This document shows, piece by piece, positions 18,929-28,094 of a DNA stretch of 64,000 nucleotides. The notes beneath the pieces are model-generated. The model did no database searches. It was not told the origin of the DNA and was given only the letters and a program-made list of their open reading frames with translations. Each line of letters opens with the position of its first letter. The first letter of the stretch is position 1. Position numbers and translations under genes: made by a program. This DNA is from Pseudomonas fluorescens Q2-87 (GTDB taxonomy: Bacteria; Pseudomonadota; Gammaproteobacteria; Pseudomonadales; Pseudomonadaceae): NCBI RefSeq assembly GCF_000281895.1, contig NZ_CM001558.1:810556-874555 (forward strand). Reading direction: 5' to 3'.

Positions 18929-19578
18929 TTGAGGAGTCCTTTTGGGGTCAGCGAGCGTTGCAGCCATTGCAGGAGCAGGTCGGCGAAGATGGCCAGGAGA
19001 CTGACCAGCACGGCGCCGACGATCAGCATCGACATGTCGCTGCGGCTGATGGAAGCGAGGATGAGCACGCCCAGGCCACCGGCACCGATGGTGGCAGCGA
19101 TGGTCATGACGCCGATGTTCATGACCACGGCGGTGCGCACGCCGGCCAGGATCACCGGCACGGCGATAGGCAGCTCGACCATGCGCAGGCGCTGGCCGAA
19201 GGTCATGCCGATGCCGCGAGCGGCCTCACGGATACCCGGTTCTACGCCGGTCAGGGCCAGGTAGGTGTTGCGCATGATCGGCAGCAGGGAATAAAGGAAC
19301 ACGGCGGTAATCGCCGGCATCGGGCCCAGGCCCTGGCCGAACTTGGAATAGAACGGCAACAACAGGCCGAACAGTGCTATCGACGGAATCGTCAGCAGCA
19401 CCGTGGCGCTGGCCTGCAACGGGCCGGCAAGCGCAGGAAAACGGGTCATGAAGATACCCAGCGGTACGCCGGCCACGATCGCCAGCGTCACGGCGATGCC
19501 CACCAGGGTGATGTGCTGCCAGGTCAGGTGCAGCACCAGCGGCCAGTCCAGATGGGAAAAGGCGTCGAGAAAATCCAT
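18925..19578 (-). CDS. opuCB: Osmoprotectant ABC transporter permease
   Basis: A 217-residue inner-membrane permease of the binding-protein-dependent transport family with about six hydrophobic segments and the EAA-loop region around residues 110-140 (GIREAARGIGMTFGQRLRMV, ELPIAVPVILAG). It pairs with the second permease of the operon to form the channel energised by OpuCA. Its end overlaps opuCA by 4 bases and it follows opuCC by 15 bases. Confidence 0.9.
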   Translation of the reverse strand: MDFLDAFSHLDWPLVLHLTWQHITLVGIAVTLAIVAGVPLGIFMTRFPALAGPLQASATVLLTIPSIALFGLLLPFYSKFGQGLGPMPAITAVFLYSLLPIMRNTYLALTGVEPGIREAARGIGMTFGQRLRMVELPIAVPVILAGVRTAVVMNIGVMTIAATIGAGGLGVLILASISRSDMSMLIVGAVLVSLLAIFADLLLQWLQRSLTPKGLLK

Positions 19579-19593
19579 GGCTTTTCCTCCAGG

Positions 19594-20496
19594 TCATTGG
19601 GTTGAGAGCAGGGAATGCTGGCGCAGGAAATCGGCGGCAACGGCGGAAGGGCTTTGGTGGTCGACGTCCACACGGGCGTTGAGCTGGCGCATGGTTGCGT
19701 CATCGAACAGCTCGGCCAGGGGCTTGAGCTGCGCGGCCAGTTGCGGGTGCGCGTCGAGGAACGCCTGGCGCACCACCGGCGCGGCGGTGTAGTCGGGGAA
19801 GTAATGCTTGTCGTCTTCCAACAGTTTCAACTTGAAAGCGTTCAGCCGGCCGTCAGTGGTGTACACCAGACCGGCGAATACCTGGGCGTTGCGCAGGGCC
19901 GTGTAGACCAGGCCGGCGTCCATTTGCCGGATATTCTTGCGGGTCAGGTTCATGCCGTACTGCTTGACCATGCCCGCCAGGCCGTCGGAGCGGTTGGCGA
20001 ATTCGGTGTCCAGGGCCACCAGGTGATTGTCATCGGCTTCGGCTTGCAGCACCGCGTTCAACTGGCTGATGGAATTGATCTGCGGATATTTCTGCGCGAC
20101 CTTCTCCGGCAGGGCCAGGGCGTAGGTGTTGCTGAATTTCGACGGCGTCAGCCAGGCCAGGCCTTTTTTCGCGTCGAGTTCCTTCACCCGGGCGTAGGAC
20201 TGCGCGCTGTCGAGTTTTTCCGTGACGTGGTTGTAGGCCACCAGCGACACGCCGGTATATTCCCATAGCAGGTCCAGTTGCCCGGTTTCATGGGCGCTAC
20301 GGGCCAGGTTGCTGCCCAGACCGCCCGTGATCTGCGCGTCGTAACCCTTGGTGCGCAAGTATTGGGCGGTGATTTCGGCCAGTAGCGTCTGTTCGGTGAA
20401 GACCCGGGCGCCGAGGCGAATCAAGGGTTTTTCTGCGGCTTGGGCGAACCCAGCGAACAGCAGGACGCAGCCCAGTATCAAACTCAACTTCTTCAT
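19594..20496 (-). CDS. opuCC: Osmoprotectant ABC transporter substrate-binding protein
   Basis: A 300-residue periplasmic protein with a clear Sec signal (MKKLSLILGCVLLFAGFAQA, cleavage after AQA). The mature part has the OpuAC/OpuCC family start RLGARVFTEQTLLAEI, then LLWEYTGVSL, a conserved ligand-box Tyr/Trp region, and the hinge YALALPEKVA. It has no lipobox Cys, so it is soluble rather than a lipoprotein. It binds quaternary ammonium solutes; specificity cannot be read off with certainty. Confidence 0.9.
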   Translation of the reverse strand: MKKLSLILGCVLLFAGFAQAAEKPLIRLGARVFTEQTLLAEITAQYLRTKGYDAQITGGLGSNLARSAHETGQLDLLWEYTGVSLVAYNHVTEKLDSAQSYARVKELDAKKGLAWLTPSKFSNTYALALPEKVAQKYPQINSISQLNAVLQAEADDNHLVALDTEFANRSDGLAGMVKQYGMNLTRKNIRQMDAGLVYTALRNAQVFAGLVYTTDGRLNAFKLKLLEDDKHYFPDYTAAPVVRQAFLDAHPQLAAQLKPLAELFDDATMRQLNARVDVDHQSPSAVAADFLRQHSLLSTQ

Positions 20497-20520
20497 AACG
20501 ATTCCTTTATCCAGCCTGGC

Positions 20521-21237
20521 TTATGACGGTCGCAGACCGCGTTCCAGCCAGAGGCGGCTGGCCAGTGTCACCAGGCCGTCGAGCAGCAATGCCAGCAGCG
20601 CGGTGCAGGCTGCGCCGAGCAACAGTTGCGGCTGGTTGTTCAAGGCGATGCCGGGGAAGATCAGGCTGCCGAGGCTGTTGGCGCCGATGAGGAAGGCCAA
20701 CGGCGCGGTTCCGACGTTGATCGCCAAGGCCACGCGCACGCCACCGACAATGATGGGAACGGCGTTGGGCAGCTCGACTTTCCACAGCACCTGGCGCGGG
20801 GTCATGCCAATGCCGACGGCGGCTTCCTTGAGAGAGCCCTGGACGTTTTTCAAACCTTCGTAGGTGTTGCGCACGATGGGCAACAGCGAGGCGAGGAACA
20901 GGGCGAAGATGGCCGGCCCGCTGCCGATGCCGAGGATGCCCAGGGCGATGGCCAACACGGCCAGAGGCGGCACGGTATTGCCGATGTTGAACACTTGCAT
21001 GAAGCGTTCGGCGCGCCCGACCATGCCGGGGCGGCTGAGGGCGATGCCGGCCGGGATGCCCACGATCAGGGCTGCGAGCATGGAAACGATGACAAGCATC
21101 AGGTGCGCTTGCAGGTAAAACAGCAGGTCGTCGCGGTAACGTTGGATCGTATCGATGCCGATCCAGTGGACCAACAGGGCCAGGAGGGCGACGACGACCG
21201 CACCCCCGATAAGCCCTTTGCCATAGCGGATAGCCAC
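20521..21237 (-). CDS. opuCD: Osmoprotectant ABC transporter permease, first gene of operon
   Basis: A 238-residue permease starting at a GTG (21237) with GGAG about 8 bases upstream; longer in-frame extensions add a basic tail with no signal. About six hydrophobic helices and the cytoplasmic EAA loop (GSLKEAAVGIGMTPRQVLW...ELPNAVPIIVGG) are visible. It is homologous to the other permease of the operon and is the 5' gene, so the promoter should lie in the 332-base gap shared with prfC. Confidence 0.88.
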   Translation of the reverse strand: MAIRYGKGLIGGAVVVALLALLVHWIGIDTIQRYRDDLLFYLQAHLMLVIVSMLAALIVGIPAGIALSRPGMVGRAERFMQVFNIGNTVPPLAVLAIALGILGIGSGPAIFALFLASLLPIVRNTYEGLKNVQGSLKEAAVGIGMTPRQVLWKVELPNAVPIIVGGVRVALAINVGTAPLAFLIGANSLGSLIFPGIALNNQPQLLLGAACTALLALLLDGLVTLASRLWLERGLRPS

Positions 21238-21569
21238 AGGCGGACTCCTTTGTCTTTTTAGTCGGCGCACGCTTTCCCGGGCGGCAAACCATCACGGGTT
21301 GCCGGGAAAACGTTCGCGAGAAGCAGCTCTTTTCAATGCCGCTAAACGGCACGCAGATCGAGCCATGAGCGCAGCCCCGTCAGGCTAACTTGCTGATTTT
21401 CCAGACCCTGACAGGTATTCGCATCAGGGGGGTGGACGCCTCCACGTCGTAAAAGGTTCCCCTATCAGGCAGCATTTGGCCACCCTGGATGTGCTCAACG
21501 GTTCGGTTCCTGGCACAAGTTGGGCTATAATCGCCGCCCTTTTTTGAATCACCTGCCAGGCGATTTCCC
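21238..21569. promoter_or_regulatory. Divergent promoter region between opuC operon and prfC
   Basis: 332 bases with no gene. A TATAAT hexamer at 21527-21532, about 40 bases before prfC, is the best minus-10 box for prfC; no good minus-35 was found at 16-18 bases spacing. No clear promoter for the opuC operon was identified. Confidence 0.5.
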
Positions 21570-23153
21570 ATGACCAAACAGGCCGCCGAAGTCGCGAAAC
21601 GCCGCACTTTCGCCATTATTTCCCACCCCGATGCCGGTAAGACCACCATCACCGAGAAGCTCTTGCTGATGGGCAAGGCGATTGCGGTCGCCGGCACGGT
21701 GAAATCTCGCAAGTCCGACCGCCATGCCACCTCCGACTGGATGGAAATGGAAAAACAACGGGGTATCTCGATTACCACGTCGGTCATGCAGTTCCCGTAT
21801 CGCGATCACATGATCAACCTGCTCGACACCCCGGGCCACGAAGACTTCTCCGAAGACACTTACCGCACCCTGACCGCGGTGGACTCGGCATTGATGGTTC
21901 TCGACGGTGGTAAGGGCGTCGAGCCACGGACCATCGCGCTGATGGACGTCTGCCGTTTGCGGGACACGCCGATTGTCAGCTTCATCAACAAACTCGACCG
22001 CGACATCCGCGACCCGATCGAACTGCTTGACGAGATCGAAGCGGTCCTGAAGATCAAGGCCGCGCCGATCACCTGGCCGATCGGCTGCTACCGCGACTTC
22101 AAGGGCGTGTACCACCTGGCCGACGACTACATCATTGTCTATACCGCCGGTCACGGGCATGAGCGCACCGAAGTCAAGATCATCGAGAAGCTCGATTCCG
22201 ATGAGGCCCGCGCCCATCTGGGTGACGAGTACGACCGCTTTGTCGACCAATTGGAGCTGGTGCAGGGCGCCTGCCATGAGTTCAACCAGCAGGAGTTCCT
22301 CGACGGCCAACTGACTCCGGTGTTCTTCGGTACCGCGTTGGGCAACTTCGGCGTGGACCATGTGCTCGACGCCGTGGTCGATTGGGCCCCGCGCCCGTTG
22401 GCTCGTGTTGCCAACGAACGTACCGTGGAGCCGGTGGAAGAAAAGTTCTCGGGTTTTGTCTTCAAGATCCAGGCGAACATGGACCCCAAGCACCGCGACC
22501 GTATCGCCTTCATGCGCATCTGCTCCGGCAAATACGAAAAAGGCATGAAGATGCGCCACGTGCGCACCGGCAAGGACGTGCGCATCGGCGACGCCCTGAC
22601 CTTCTTCTCCTCGGAACGCGAGCAACTGGAAGAAGCCTTCGCCGGTGACATCATCGGCCTGCACAACCACGGCACTATCCAGATCGGCGACACCTTCACC
22701 GAAGGCGAAGCCCTGGGCTTTACCGGCATCCCGCACTTCGCCCCGGAACTGTTCCGTCGCGTGCGCTTGAAAGATCCGCTCAAATCCAAACAACTGCGCC
22801 AAGGTTTGCAGCAATTGGCCGAAGAGGGCGCCACCCAGGTGTTCTTCCCGACCCGCAGCAACGACATCATCCTCGGTGCCGTCGGTGTGCTGCAGTTCGA
22901 CGTGGTCGCCAGCCGCTTGAAAGAGGAATACAAGGTCGAGTGCTCCTACGAGCCGATCACCGTGTACTCCGCCCGTTGGGTCGATTGCGGCGACAAGAAG
23001 AAACTCGAGGAATTTTCCAACAAGGCCGTGGAAAACCTGGCGATGGACGGTGGCGGTCACCTGACCTACCTGGCCCCGACCCGGGTCAACCTGGCGCTGA
23101 TGGAAGAGCGCTGGCCGGATGTGAAATTCCGCGCGACGCGTGAGCATCACTAA
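21570..23153 (+). CDS. prfC: Peptide chain release factor 3
   Basis: A 527-residue translational GTPase that recycles RF1/RF2 from the ribosome after termination. The G domain shows [12 protein letters not shown] (G1), RGISITTSV (G2), [13 protein letters not shown] (G3) and NKLDRD (G4). The rest is the EF-G-like beta-barrel domains II and the RF3-specific C-terminus. Length and ends match RF3 exactly. It appears monocistronic and is followed by REP sequences. Confidence 0.97.
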   Translation: MTKQAAEVAKRRTFAIISHPDAGKTTITEKLLLMGKAIAVAGTVKSRKSDRHATSDWMEMEKQRGISITTSVMQFPYRDHMINLLDTPGHEDFSEDTYRTLTAVDSALMVLDGGKGVEPRTIALMDVCRLRDTPIVSFINKLDRDIRDPIELLDEIEAVLKIKAAPITWPIGCYRDFKGVYHLADDYIIVYTAGHGHERTEVKIIEKLDSDEARAHLGDEYDRFVDQLELVQGACHEFNQQEFLDGQLTPVFFGTALGNFGVDHVLDAVVDWAPRPLARVANERTVEPVEEKFSGFVFKIQANMDPKHRDRIAFMRICSGKYEKGMKMRHVRTGKDVRIGDALTFFSSEREQLEEAFAGDIIGLHNHGTIQIGDTFTEGEALGFTGIPHFAPELFRRVRLKDPLKSKQLRQGLQQLAEEGATQVFFPTRSNDIILGAVGVLQFDVVASRLKEEYKVECSYEPITVYSARWVDCGDKKKLEEFSNKAVENLAMDGGGHLTYLAPTRVNLALMEERWPDVKFRATREHH

Positions 23154-23171
23154 GCATCGAGCGTGACCCAT

Positions 23172-23333
23172 TGTGGGAGCAAGCTTGCTCGCGAAGCGGT
23201 GGGTCAGCTTGCGTCGATGTTGGATGCCACCGTCATCGCGAGCAGGCTCGCTCCCACACTGGATCTTCAGAGAACAGAAAATTTGTGTTCGGCACAGATT
23301 CTCTGTGGGAGCGAGCCTGCTCGCGATGGCGGC
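23172..23333. repeat. REP cluster (three copies)
   Basis: A facing REP pair (23172-23259) and a third copy (23302-23333) between prfC and the convergent DUF6124 gene. Confidence 0.85.
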
Positions 23334-23358
23334 AAGTCAGCTTGCCTGGGGCACGTTG

Positions 23359-23718
23359 CTAACGCGGATCGGCGATATCCAGCGCCCGATTCGCCAGCAG
23401 CTCACTCACCTCAATCACTTGCAGGATCCCCAGCGCAACATGTCGGCGAGAGCCTTCAAGGTCGAATGCCAAGTCGCTGATCATGGCGTTGGCGGAGGCC
23501 AGGTTTTCGCTGAGGTTGGCGAGCAGGCTTTCGCTATCAATCCCCTCCACGACGGTCAAGAGCTGAGCTGTTCGCGGCTCTTTCTTGGCTTTGGCCTGTT
23601 CCGGCTTCAAATAATAATCGAGCGCCCGCTCAGTGGCTTCGTGGAACTTTTCCGGATCGAGGCTTGAGTAGGAAGAGGTGGGGTCTGATTCTGGTGGATT
23701 GGGTGTAGCTTTGAGCAT
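23359..23718 (-). CDS. DUF6124 family small protein
   Basis: A 119-residue soluble protein found widely in Pseudomonas; function unknown. It begins MLKATPNPPESDPTSSY, with the PNPPExDP pattern and the EATERALDYYL helix characteristic of the family, then a helical body ending ALDIADPR. The ATG at 23718 follows an AGGAG at 23727-23731 (minus strand); a longer in-frame reading has no ribosome site. The gene has an unusually long and structured upstream region, described separately. Confidence 0.8.
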   Translation of the reverse strand: MLKATPNPPESDPTSSYSSLDPEKFHEATERALDYYLKPEQAKAKKEPRTAQLLTVVEGIDSESLLANLSENLASANAMISDLAFDLEGSRRHVALGILQVIEVSELLANRALDIADPR

Positions 23719-23739
23719 GATGACGCTCCTATGAGGAAT

Positions 23740-23975
23740 GGGCGTCGCCAAGACCTGTCGCTAAACAGAGTGGTGGCGACTGCACGCAGGTTAGCGAACC
23801 GGACATAGGCACCCGGCAGACCCGAAGGTCTCCTACATACAGCCGCCATAACGTAATCGCGGTTGGACCCCGCAATGCAGCATGGTTGCTTATGTGCCTA
23901 TGGTTCGAGTCGCTAAACCCGACCGCTGATTTTCAGCGACCCGGTAACCATAGAGTCCAGCCTCAAGGCGCACAA
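23740..23975 (-). ncRNA. Candidate structured 5' leader RNA of the DUF6124 gene
   Basis: Read on the minus strand this leader has AGACC-UUCG-GGUCU (23818-23831), a C(UUCG)G tetraloop hairpin that only makes sense on this strand. The segment 23894-23905 (plus strand GTGCCTATGGTT) can pair with 23804-23812 (CATAGGCAC, 9 bp) or with 23946-23953 (AACCATAG, 8 bp) but not both, because the two pairings share bases. GTCGCTAAAC occurs twice (23757, 23909), both able to pair with TTAGCGA at 23791-23797. CGCTGA/TCAGCG forms a further hairpin. Such alternative pairing is switch-like. No Rfam family is assigned. Confidence 0.5.
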
Positions 23976-24110
23976 GCCGGCGGATTCTGGCTGAGTTGTA
24001 GGTAAAGGTGCAAGACGATGTAGCCTCAGGACTAGTGCTCCGTGTTACTGGGTATATGTCTGTAAGGCTTTAAGAAGGGCGGGTGTTAGCGCCAATATCA
24101 TGCGGACCCA

Positions 24111-24371
24111 ATCTGTGTGTGCGAGCTTGCTCGCGAAAGCGGCGGGTCAGCTTGCCTGGATGGTGGATGTGCCGCCGTCATCGCGAGCAAGCCCGCTCCC
24201 ACACTGGTCTTGTGTCAGTGCTCAATCTCCCGGTTATCCATAGCCCCTGTGGATTTTCGTTGGGCAAGAAACTTGTGTTCGGCACAGATCCCTCTGTGGG
24301 AGCAAAGCTTGCTCGCGATAGCGGGGGTGTTGAATGTACTGGCGCCATCGCGGGCAAGCCTTGCTCCCATA
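24111..24371. repeat. Two REP pairs
   Basis: Facing REP copies at about 24114-24205 and 24293-24371, the second with slightly divergent arms (GTGGGAGCAAAGCTTGCTCG). The rest of 23976-24544 shows no supportable gene. Confidence 0.8.
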
Positions 24372-24544
24372 TGGGTTCCTGGCGTTAGCAGGTTTGGAGA
24401 TAACACTTATTCGAAACCAATCTGTCGGGCGGTGGCATTTATGGTGGTTCTGGAGCGTCCTATCTGGTGAACCGGCCTGTTCATAACTAGATTTTCTTGA
24501 GTGCCGTCGGGCCGCGGCTTTATCCGAAAAAGAAGGAATAGGCT

Positions 24545-24811
24545 ATGAACAAGCTGCTACGCATGATGTTTTTGCTGAAGGTGTTGGTGATGCTGTCCCT
24601 GGGCTCCACCGCCGCGTGGGCGGAGTGTGATGAGCATGAGCAGCACGCGTCGAGTGGGCAAGTGACGCAGGGCGGGTTGATGCTTGCCGCGACCACCACA
24701 GAGGAGTCAGGCGATCAGGATAATGATGACTCGACCATAGACGAGCCGGACACCGACGACGGTGGTGATGGTGGTGAGGGCGACGCTGACGAAGGCGATA
24801 GCCAGACGTAG
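24545..24811 (+). CDS. Small secreted acidic protein, unknown function
   Basis: An 88-residue protein with an AAGGA ribosome site before the ATG. Residues 1-26 are a Sec signal (MNKLLRMMFLLKVLVMLSL...AAWA). The mature 60 residues are very acidic and low in complexity: a His-containing start (ECDEHEQHASS), a short hydrophobic spot (GGLMLAATTT), then Asp/Gly/Glu repeats (PDTDDGGDGGEGDADEGD). The tail suggests cation or metal binding, but this is inference. A strong terminator follows 17 bases after the stop, and a broken relative lies further downstream. Confidence 0.65.
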   Translation: MNKLLRMMFLLKVLVMLSLGSTAAWAECDEHEQHASSGQVTQGGLMLAATTTEESGDQDNDDSTIDEPDTDDGGDGGEGDADEGDSQT

Positions 24812-24828
24812 ACTGCTGACCTAAAAGA

Positions 24829-24878
24829 AAACCCCTCCAGCCCAAACTGATACTCAGTCGGGGCTGGAGGGGTTTTTT
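24829..24878. terminator. Intrinsic terminator, left copy of a duplicated sequence
   Basis: 12-bp stem ACCCCTCCAGCC/GGCTGGAGGGGT (24831-24842, 24862-24873), with a second small hairpin ACTGA/TCAGT in the loop, then six T. An almost identical copy, with two differences in about 53 bases, is at 42188-42237. Confidence 0.9.
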
Positions 24879-24912
24879 ATGCAGGGCGCATTATCCAAGG
24901 CAAGGACTTACC

Positions 24913-24946
24913 CCTGTGGCGAGTGAGCTTGCTCCCGCTGGACTGC
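24913..24946. repeat. Single REP-like half
   Basis: TGTGGCGAGTGAGCTTGCTC followed by CCGCTGG is one arm of the second REP flavour. It abuts the 3' remnant of the acidic-protein paralogue and may mark the breakpoint that removed its 5' part. Confidence 0.6.
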
Positions 24947-24952
24947 GCAGCT

Positions 24953-25021
24953 GATGAATCGGATACCGACGATGGCGATGGCGATGGCGATGGCGATGGC
25001 GATGGCGACAGGCAGTCGTAA
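24953..25021 (+). pseudogene. 3' remnant of a second acidic-protein gene with (GATGGC)6
   Basis: The frame from 24953 reads DESDTDDGDGDG... ending DGDRQS and a TAA at 25019-25021. It parallels the C-terminus of the acidic protein at 24545-24811 (DEPDTDDGGDGG...DEGDSQT, stop). No signal peptide or start codon remains upstream, where a REP arm lies instead. The hexamer GATGGC is repeated six times (24971-25006), so the Asp-Gly tail is a microsatellite prone to length change. Confidence 0.6.
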
Positions 25022-25457
25022 ATCACCGGCAAATAACGCCTTCTGCCTTGACGGATTGCACCCGAAACTGCGGAGATTTAGCAGCGGGCCGAAGACATTT
25101 GTAGGTTTTCTCTGTAACACTTTTCTCCGTCACTCGTAGCTCCATTCTTCTTTTCCATGACCAAACGCTTTGCTCTCGACGTTGAAGTCACAAGCGATTA
25201 GTTTTAAGCCGTCGGCAAACATCGACAAAGGAAAAACCGCGAGCCAGAGGCTGTTTTGTCAGGGCTGATTTCATTAAGCCATTGTCGTGGCAGAGCGTTG
25301 ATCCCGTGCTGGTCTACGCAATGATCAATTAGGAGTCGATATTTAAAAATTAAATTTGCAATGATGTTTCTTGACGGTATGGATTATTGCGTGATATTTC
25401 TCGACGTCGAAACGATATGCGCAATGGATAGCTCATTTTTTCAAGGTCTCAGTCGCG
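25022..25457. promoter_or_regulatory. AT-rich upstream region of the NRPS cluster with a candidate promoter
   Basis: 436 bases without a gene, clearly richer in A/T than the surroundings (for example ATATTTAAAAATTAAATTTGC near 25340). The best promoter is TTGACG at 25371-25376 and GATATT at 25393-25398 (16-base spacer), about 60 bases before the first transporter gene. No regulator gene is present in the cluster. Confidence 0.45.
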
Positions 25458-26483
25458 ATGGATAGCATCAGTGTAAGAAATTTGTCCAAGACTTATCGAA
25501 TAAAAGAGCGCTCAGAAAGGGCGTTCGGTTGGTTGAAAGAGCTTGTATCTCCCAAGACTTCTGAAAAGACTGCGGTTGACGATATTTCCTTCACCGTCAA
25601 GCAGGGTGAGGTCGTGGGCTTTCTCGGTCCGAATGGCGCAGGTAAAACCACTACATTGAAAATGCTGTCGGGGTTACTCTACCCGACTGCCGGACAAATA
25701 TCGGTTCTGGGTCATAAGCCTCAACTGCGGAGTAAGGAATTTCTCAAGTCCATCTCGCTGATCATGGGGCAACGTCAACAGTTGATCTGGGACTTGCCGG
25801 CCATGGAAACCTTTCGGTTGAATCAGAAGATATTTGAAATTTCTGATGCACAGTTCAAAAAGACTTATGGTTATTTGGATGAGTTGCTTCAGGTGTCGAA
25901 GTTGGCCAAGGCGCCAGTGCGTACCTTATCGCTTGGCGAGAAAATGAAGTGTGAGCTGGTTGCGTCATTACTTCATGATCCCAAGGTTCTTTTTCTCGAT
26001 GAGCCTACCATCGGGCTTGATGTCGGCGTGCAGAAGATAGTTCGTTCGTTTGTTCGGGACTATAGTCGCGAGCGCAATGTAAGCGTACTGCTAACGTCGC
26101 ATTATATGCAGGATATTGAAGCCCTGTGTGAGCGAGTCGTTGTGGTTTCCGATGGCAAGATATCCTTTGATGACACCCTGGAGTCATTGCGTAAACGCAT
26201 GTCGGATCACCGCATCATCACGGTGGAGCTATCCGAAAATATCGTGGCTTCAGCGCTGGGCAGATATGGTCTGGTGCGTTCCACGGACGGCTTTGTGCAT
26301 GAAATGCTGGTCCCGGCTGCCGAGGTCGTGGCCGTTTGTTCGCGGGTTCTGGCCGAGCAGCCGGTCATCGACATTTCCATTGGTGATCCGCCGATCGAAG
26401 AGGCGCTGTTGAAGCTGTTCGTGGCCTCTCAGCCCGATACCCGGAAAAAGGTCCCGGGTGCTTCCGGGGAGCTTGTCGCATGA
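25458..26483 (+). CDS. ABC-2 type exporter ATPase of the NRPS cluster
   Basis: A 341-residue ATPase of the COG4586 (daunorubicin-resistance-like) group. Walker A is GPNGAGKTTTLK, the signature is the variant LSLGEKMKCEL, and Walker B is VLFLDEPTIGLD. An extended C-terminal domain follows (about 240-341). It overlaps the next gene by 4 bases. With the two permeases it should form an exporter, most simply for the peptide made by the adjacent NRPS. Its codon use is more A/T rich than the chromosomal genes nearby, in keeping with transfer. The ribosome site is weak. Confidence 0.85.
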   Translation: MDSISVRNLSKTYRIKERSERAFGWLKELVSPKTSEKTAVDDISFTVKQGEVVGFLGPNGAGKTTTLKMLSGLLYPTAGQISVLGHKPQLRSKEFLKSISLIMGQRQQLIWDLPAMETFRLNQKIFEISDAQFKKTYGYLDELLQVSKLAKAPVRTLSLGEKMKCELVASLLHDPKVLFLDEPTIGLDVGVQKIVRSFVRDYSRERNVSVLLTSHYMQDIEALCERVVVVSDGKISFDDTLESLRKRMSDHRIITVELSENIVASALGRYGLVRSTDGFVHEMLVPAAEVVAVCSRVLAEQPVIDISIGDPPIEEALLKLFVASQPDTRKKVPGASGELVA

Positions 26484-27271
26484 GCCGGTTTGCAGTGAAA
26501 GTCGCAGGGGTGGCACGCACGGCCATTCGTCGCAAAATTGCACATCGCGCAGAGTTGTTCGTATTGGTGCTCGCGTCTTTGGTGCCGTTGTTCATGATGG
26601 CCATCTGGATGGGTATTGCAAAAGATGCCGCACTGGAAGGTTTTACACCAGTAAGGTTTGCGGCTTACTTTGCGCTAGTGTTTCTAGTTGGCGAAATAGT
26701 CTCTAGTACGGCTGCTGAGGAAGTGGAGAGCGACATCCATTCGGGTGATATAGGCAGTCTCCTTTTAAGGCCATTCAACATTGCGCTGTATTATTTCTTG
26801 AGCGAGCTGGCTTCGGCGATGGTCAGGGTTATTCCAGTGTTTTTTCTGGTGGCCGGCGTATTCCTGTTTTCTGAGGCGGGCCAATATTTACACCTGAGCT
26901 ATCTTCTCCCCGCACTGCTCGGGGTAATGCTTGGGTTTGCCATAAATTACTTGCTGTATTTCATTGGTGGGCTTGCGGCTTTCTGGTCCGATCAGGCAAG
27001 TACCTTTGATCTGGTCTTGACTTACATGCTTACTCTGTTTGGTGGTGTTCTCGCACCCTTGACACTTTATCCCGCATGGATGCAGTCGATACTTGAGTGG
27101 TCACCGTTCCCTTATATTATTAGTTTTCCAATACGAATCATTATGGGGGAGCTGACCGTCGAACAACTGATCAACGGATTGCTGTTTCAGATAGTGCTGG
27201 TCGTTGCGCTCTCGTTGTTGGCTCATTTTGTCTGGGCCAAAGGTGTTAAGCGTTATTCGGTGTTTGGGTAA
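26480..27271 (+). CDS. ABC-2 family permease (COG4587-like), exporter subunit 1
   Basis: A 263-residue inner-membrane protein with six hydrophobic segments (for example LFVLVLASLVPLFMMAIWMG and LLPALLGVMLGFAINYLLYF). It belongs to the ABC-2 family transporter proteins (PF06182 type) that pair with COG4586 ATPases. The conserved DIHSGDIGSLLLRPFN loop between helices 2 and 3 is typical. It overlaps the ATPase by 4 bases and the second permease by one base, so the three are translationally coupled. Confidence 0.82.
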   Translation: MSRFAVKVAGVARTAIRRKIAHRAELFVLVLASLVPLFMMAIWMGIAKDAALEGFTPVRFAAYFALVFLVGEIVSSTAAEEVESDIHSGDIGSLLLRPFNIALYYFLSELASAMVRVIPVFFLVAGVFLFSEAGQYLHLSYLLPALLGVMLGFAINYLLYFIGGLAAFWSDQASTFDLVLTYMLTLFGGVLAPLTLYPAWMQSILEWSPFPYIISFPIRIIMGELTVEQLINGLLFQIVLVVALSLLAHFVWAKGVKRYSVFG

Positions 27272-28053
27272 TGAAGACATTAGGCGCAGTCAAGGCGCTT
27301 CTAACTGCACGGTTGCAGGCGAATATGAAGGATCGTGTTCCGGTCTTTGTCAGCCTGTTGAACACTGCTTTGCTGGGATTGTCCGTTTATGTCGTGATCG
27401 AGATTTTCTTTGGAAATGTCGAGACAATTGGTGGCTGGAACAAGCAGCAGTCGATTGTGCTGTATGGGGCATTCATTTTTATTCGCTCCTTTGTACAAAT
27501 GGTGGTGTTGCCTAACTGCGAGGCTGCCTCGAAGTTGATTATCAACAAGTCCATTGATACTTACTTATCCAAGCCGGTTGACCTTAAAACTATCCTGGCT
27601 TTTGGGCAGCTCCGCCTGTGGCATATCTTCGGCGCCCTGCTGGGGCTGGGATTGATGCTGGGCGGTAGCCATGCGCAGGGACAATTGACGTTGCAGACGC
27701 TGGTCGCTTTCTTCGTATTCCTGATACTGGCATGTGCGCTGGTTTATTCGGTCTGGTTCAGTATCGCGAGCCTGGCGTTTTGGACCAAGAAGACCAGCAA
27801 CATTTCCCACCTGCTATTCATGTTTTTGACTACCGGTCGGTTTCCGTCCGGCGCGTACCCGGAGTGGATCCAGGTCGTGATCATGACCGTAGTACCTGTC
27901 TTTTTCATCATGGAAGTGCCCGCACAATCAGCGATGGGGTTGACGACGGGGCGGTCATTGGCGGGCGCTGTTCTGGCCACCCTGGCCTTCTTGTTGTTGT
28001 CGAGATTGCTTTGGCATTGGGGGGTCAAGAAATACCTTCGAGAAGGTGCCTGA
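27271..28053 (+). CDS. ABC-2 family permease (COG3694-like), exporter subunit 2
   Basis: A 260-residue inner-membrane protein with six hydrophobic segments and the family loop NKSIDTYLSKPVDLKTILAF after helix 2, parallel to LLRPFN in its partner. It belongs to the same ABC-2 permease family and completes a three-gene exporter. The NRPS gene starts 41 bases later on the same strand. Confidence 0.82.
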   Translation: MKTLGAVKALLTARLQANMKDRVPVFVSLLNTALLGLSVYVVIEIFFGNVETIGGWNKQQSIVLYGAFIFIRSFVQMVVLPNCEAASKLIINKSIDTYLSKPVDLKTILAFGQLRLWHIFGALLGLGLMLGGSHAQGQLTLQTLVAFFVFLILACALVYSVWFSIASLAFWTKKTSNISHLLFMFLTTGRFPSGAYPEWIQVVIMTVVPVFFIMEVPAQSAMGLTTGRSLAGAVLATLAFLLLSRLLWHWGVKKYLREGA

Positions 28054-28094
28054 CACAAGAAGCATCGAAATTTAGACCATAAACATGGAATGCT

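Noticed and set aside
17489..19264. 591-codon plus-strand frame opposite opuCA
   Set aside because: It mirrors opuCA, whose Walker, signature and CBS motifs are clear; the plus-strand reading has no recognisable domain.
21549..23171. 540-codon minus-strand frame opposite prfC
   Set aside because: Antisense shadow of an intact RF3 gene with all G motifs.
24954..25139. 61-codon frame MNRIPTMAMAMA...
   Set aside because: It is the GATGGC microsatellite read out of frame. The frame matching the acidic protein is different.
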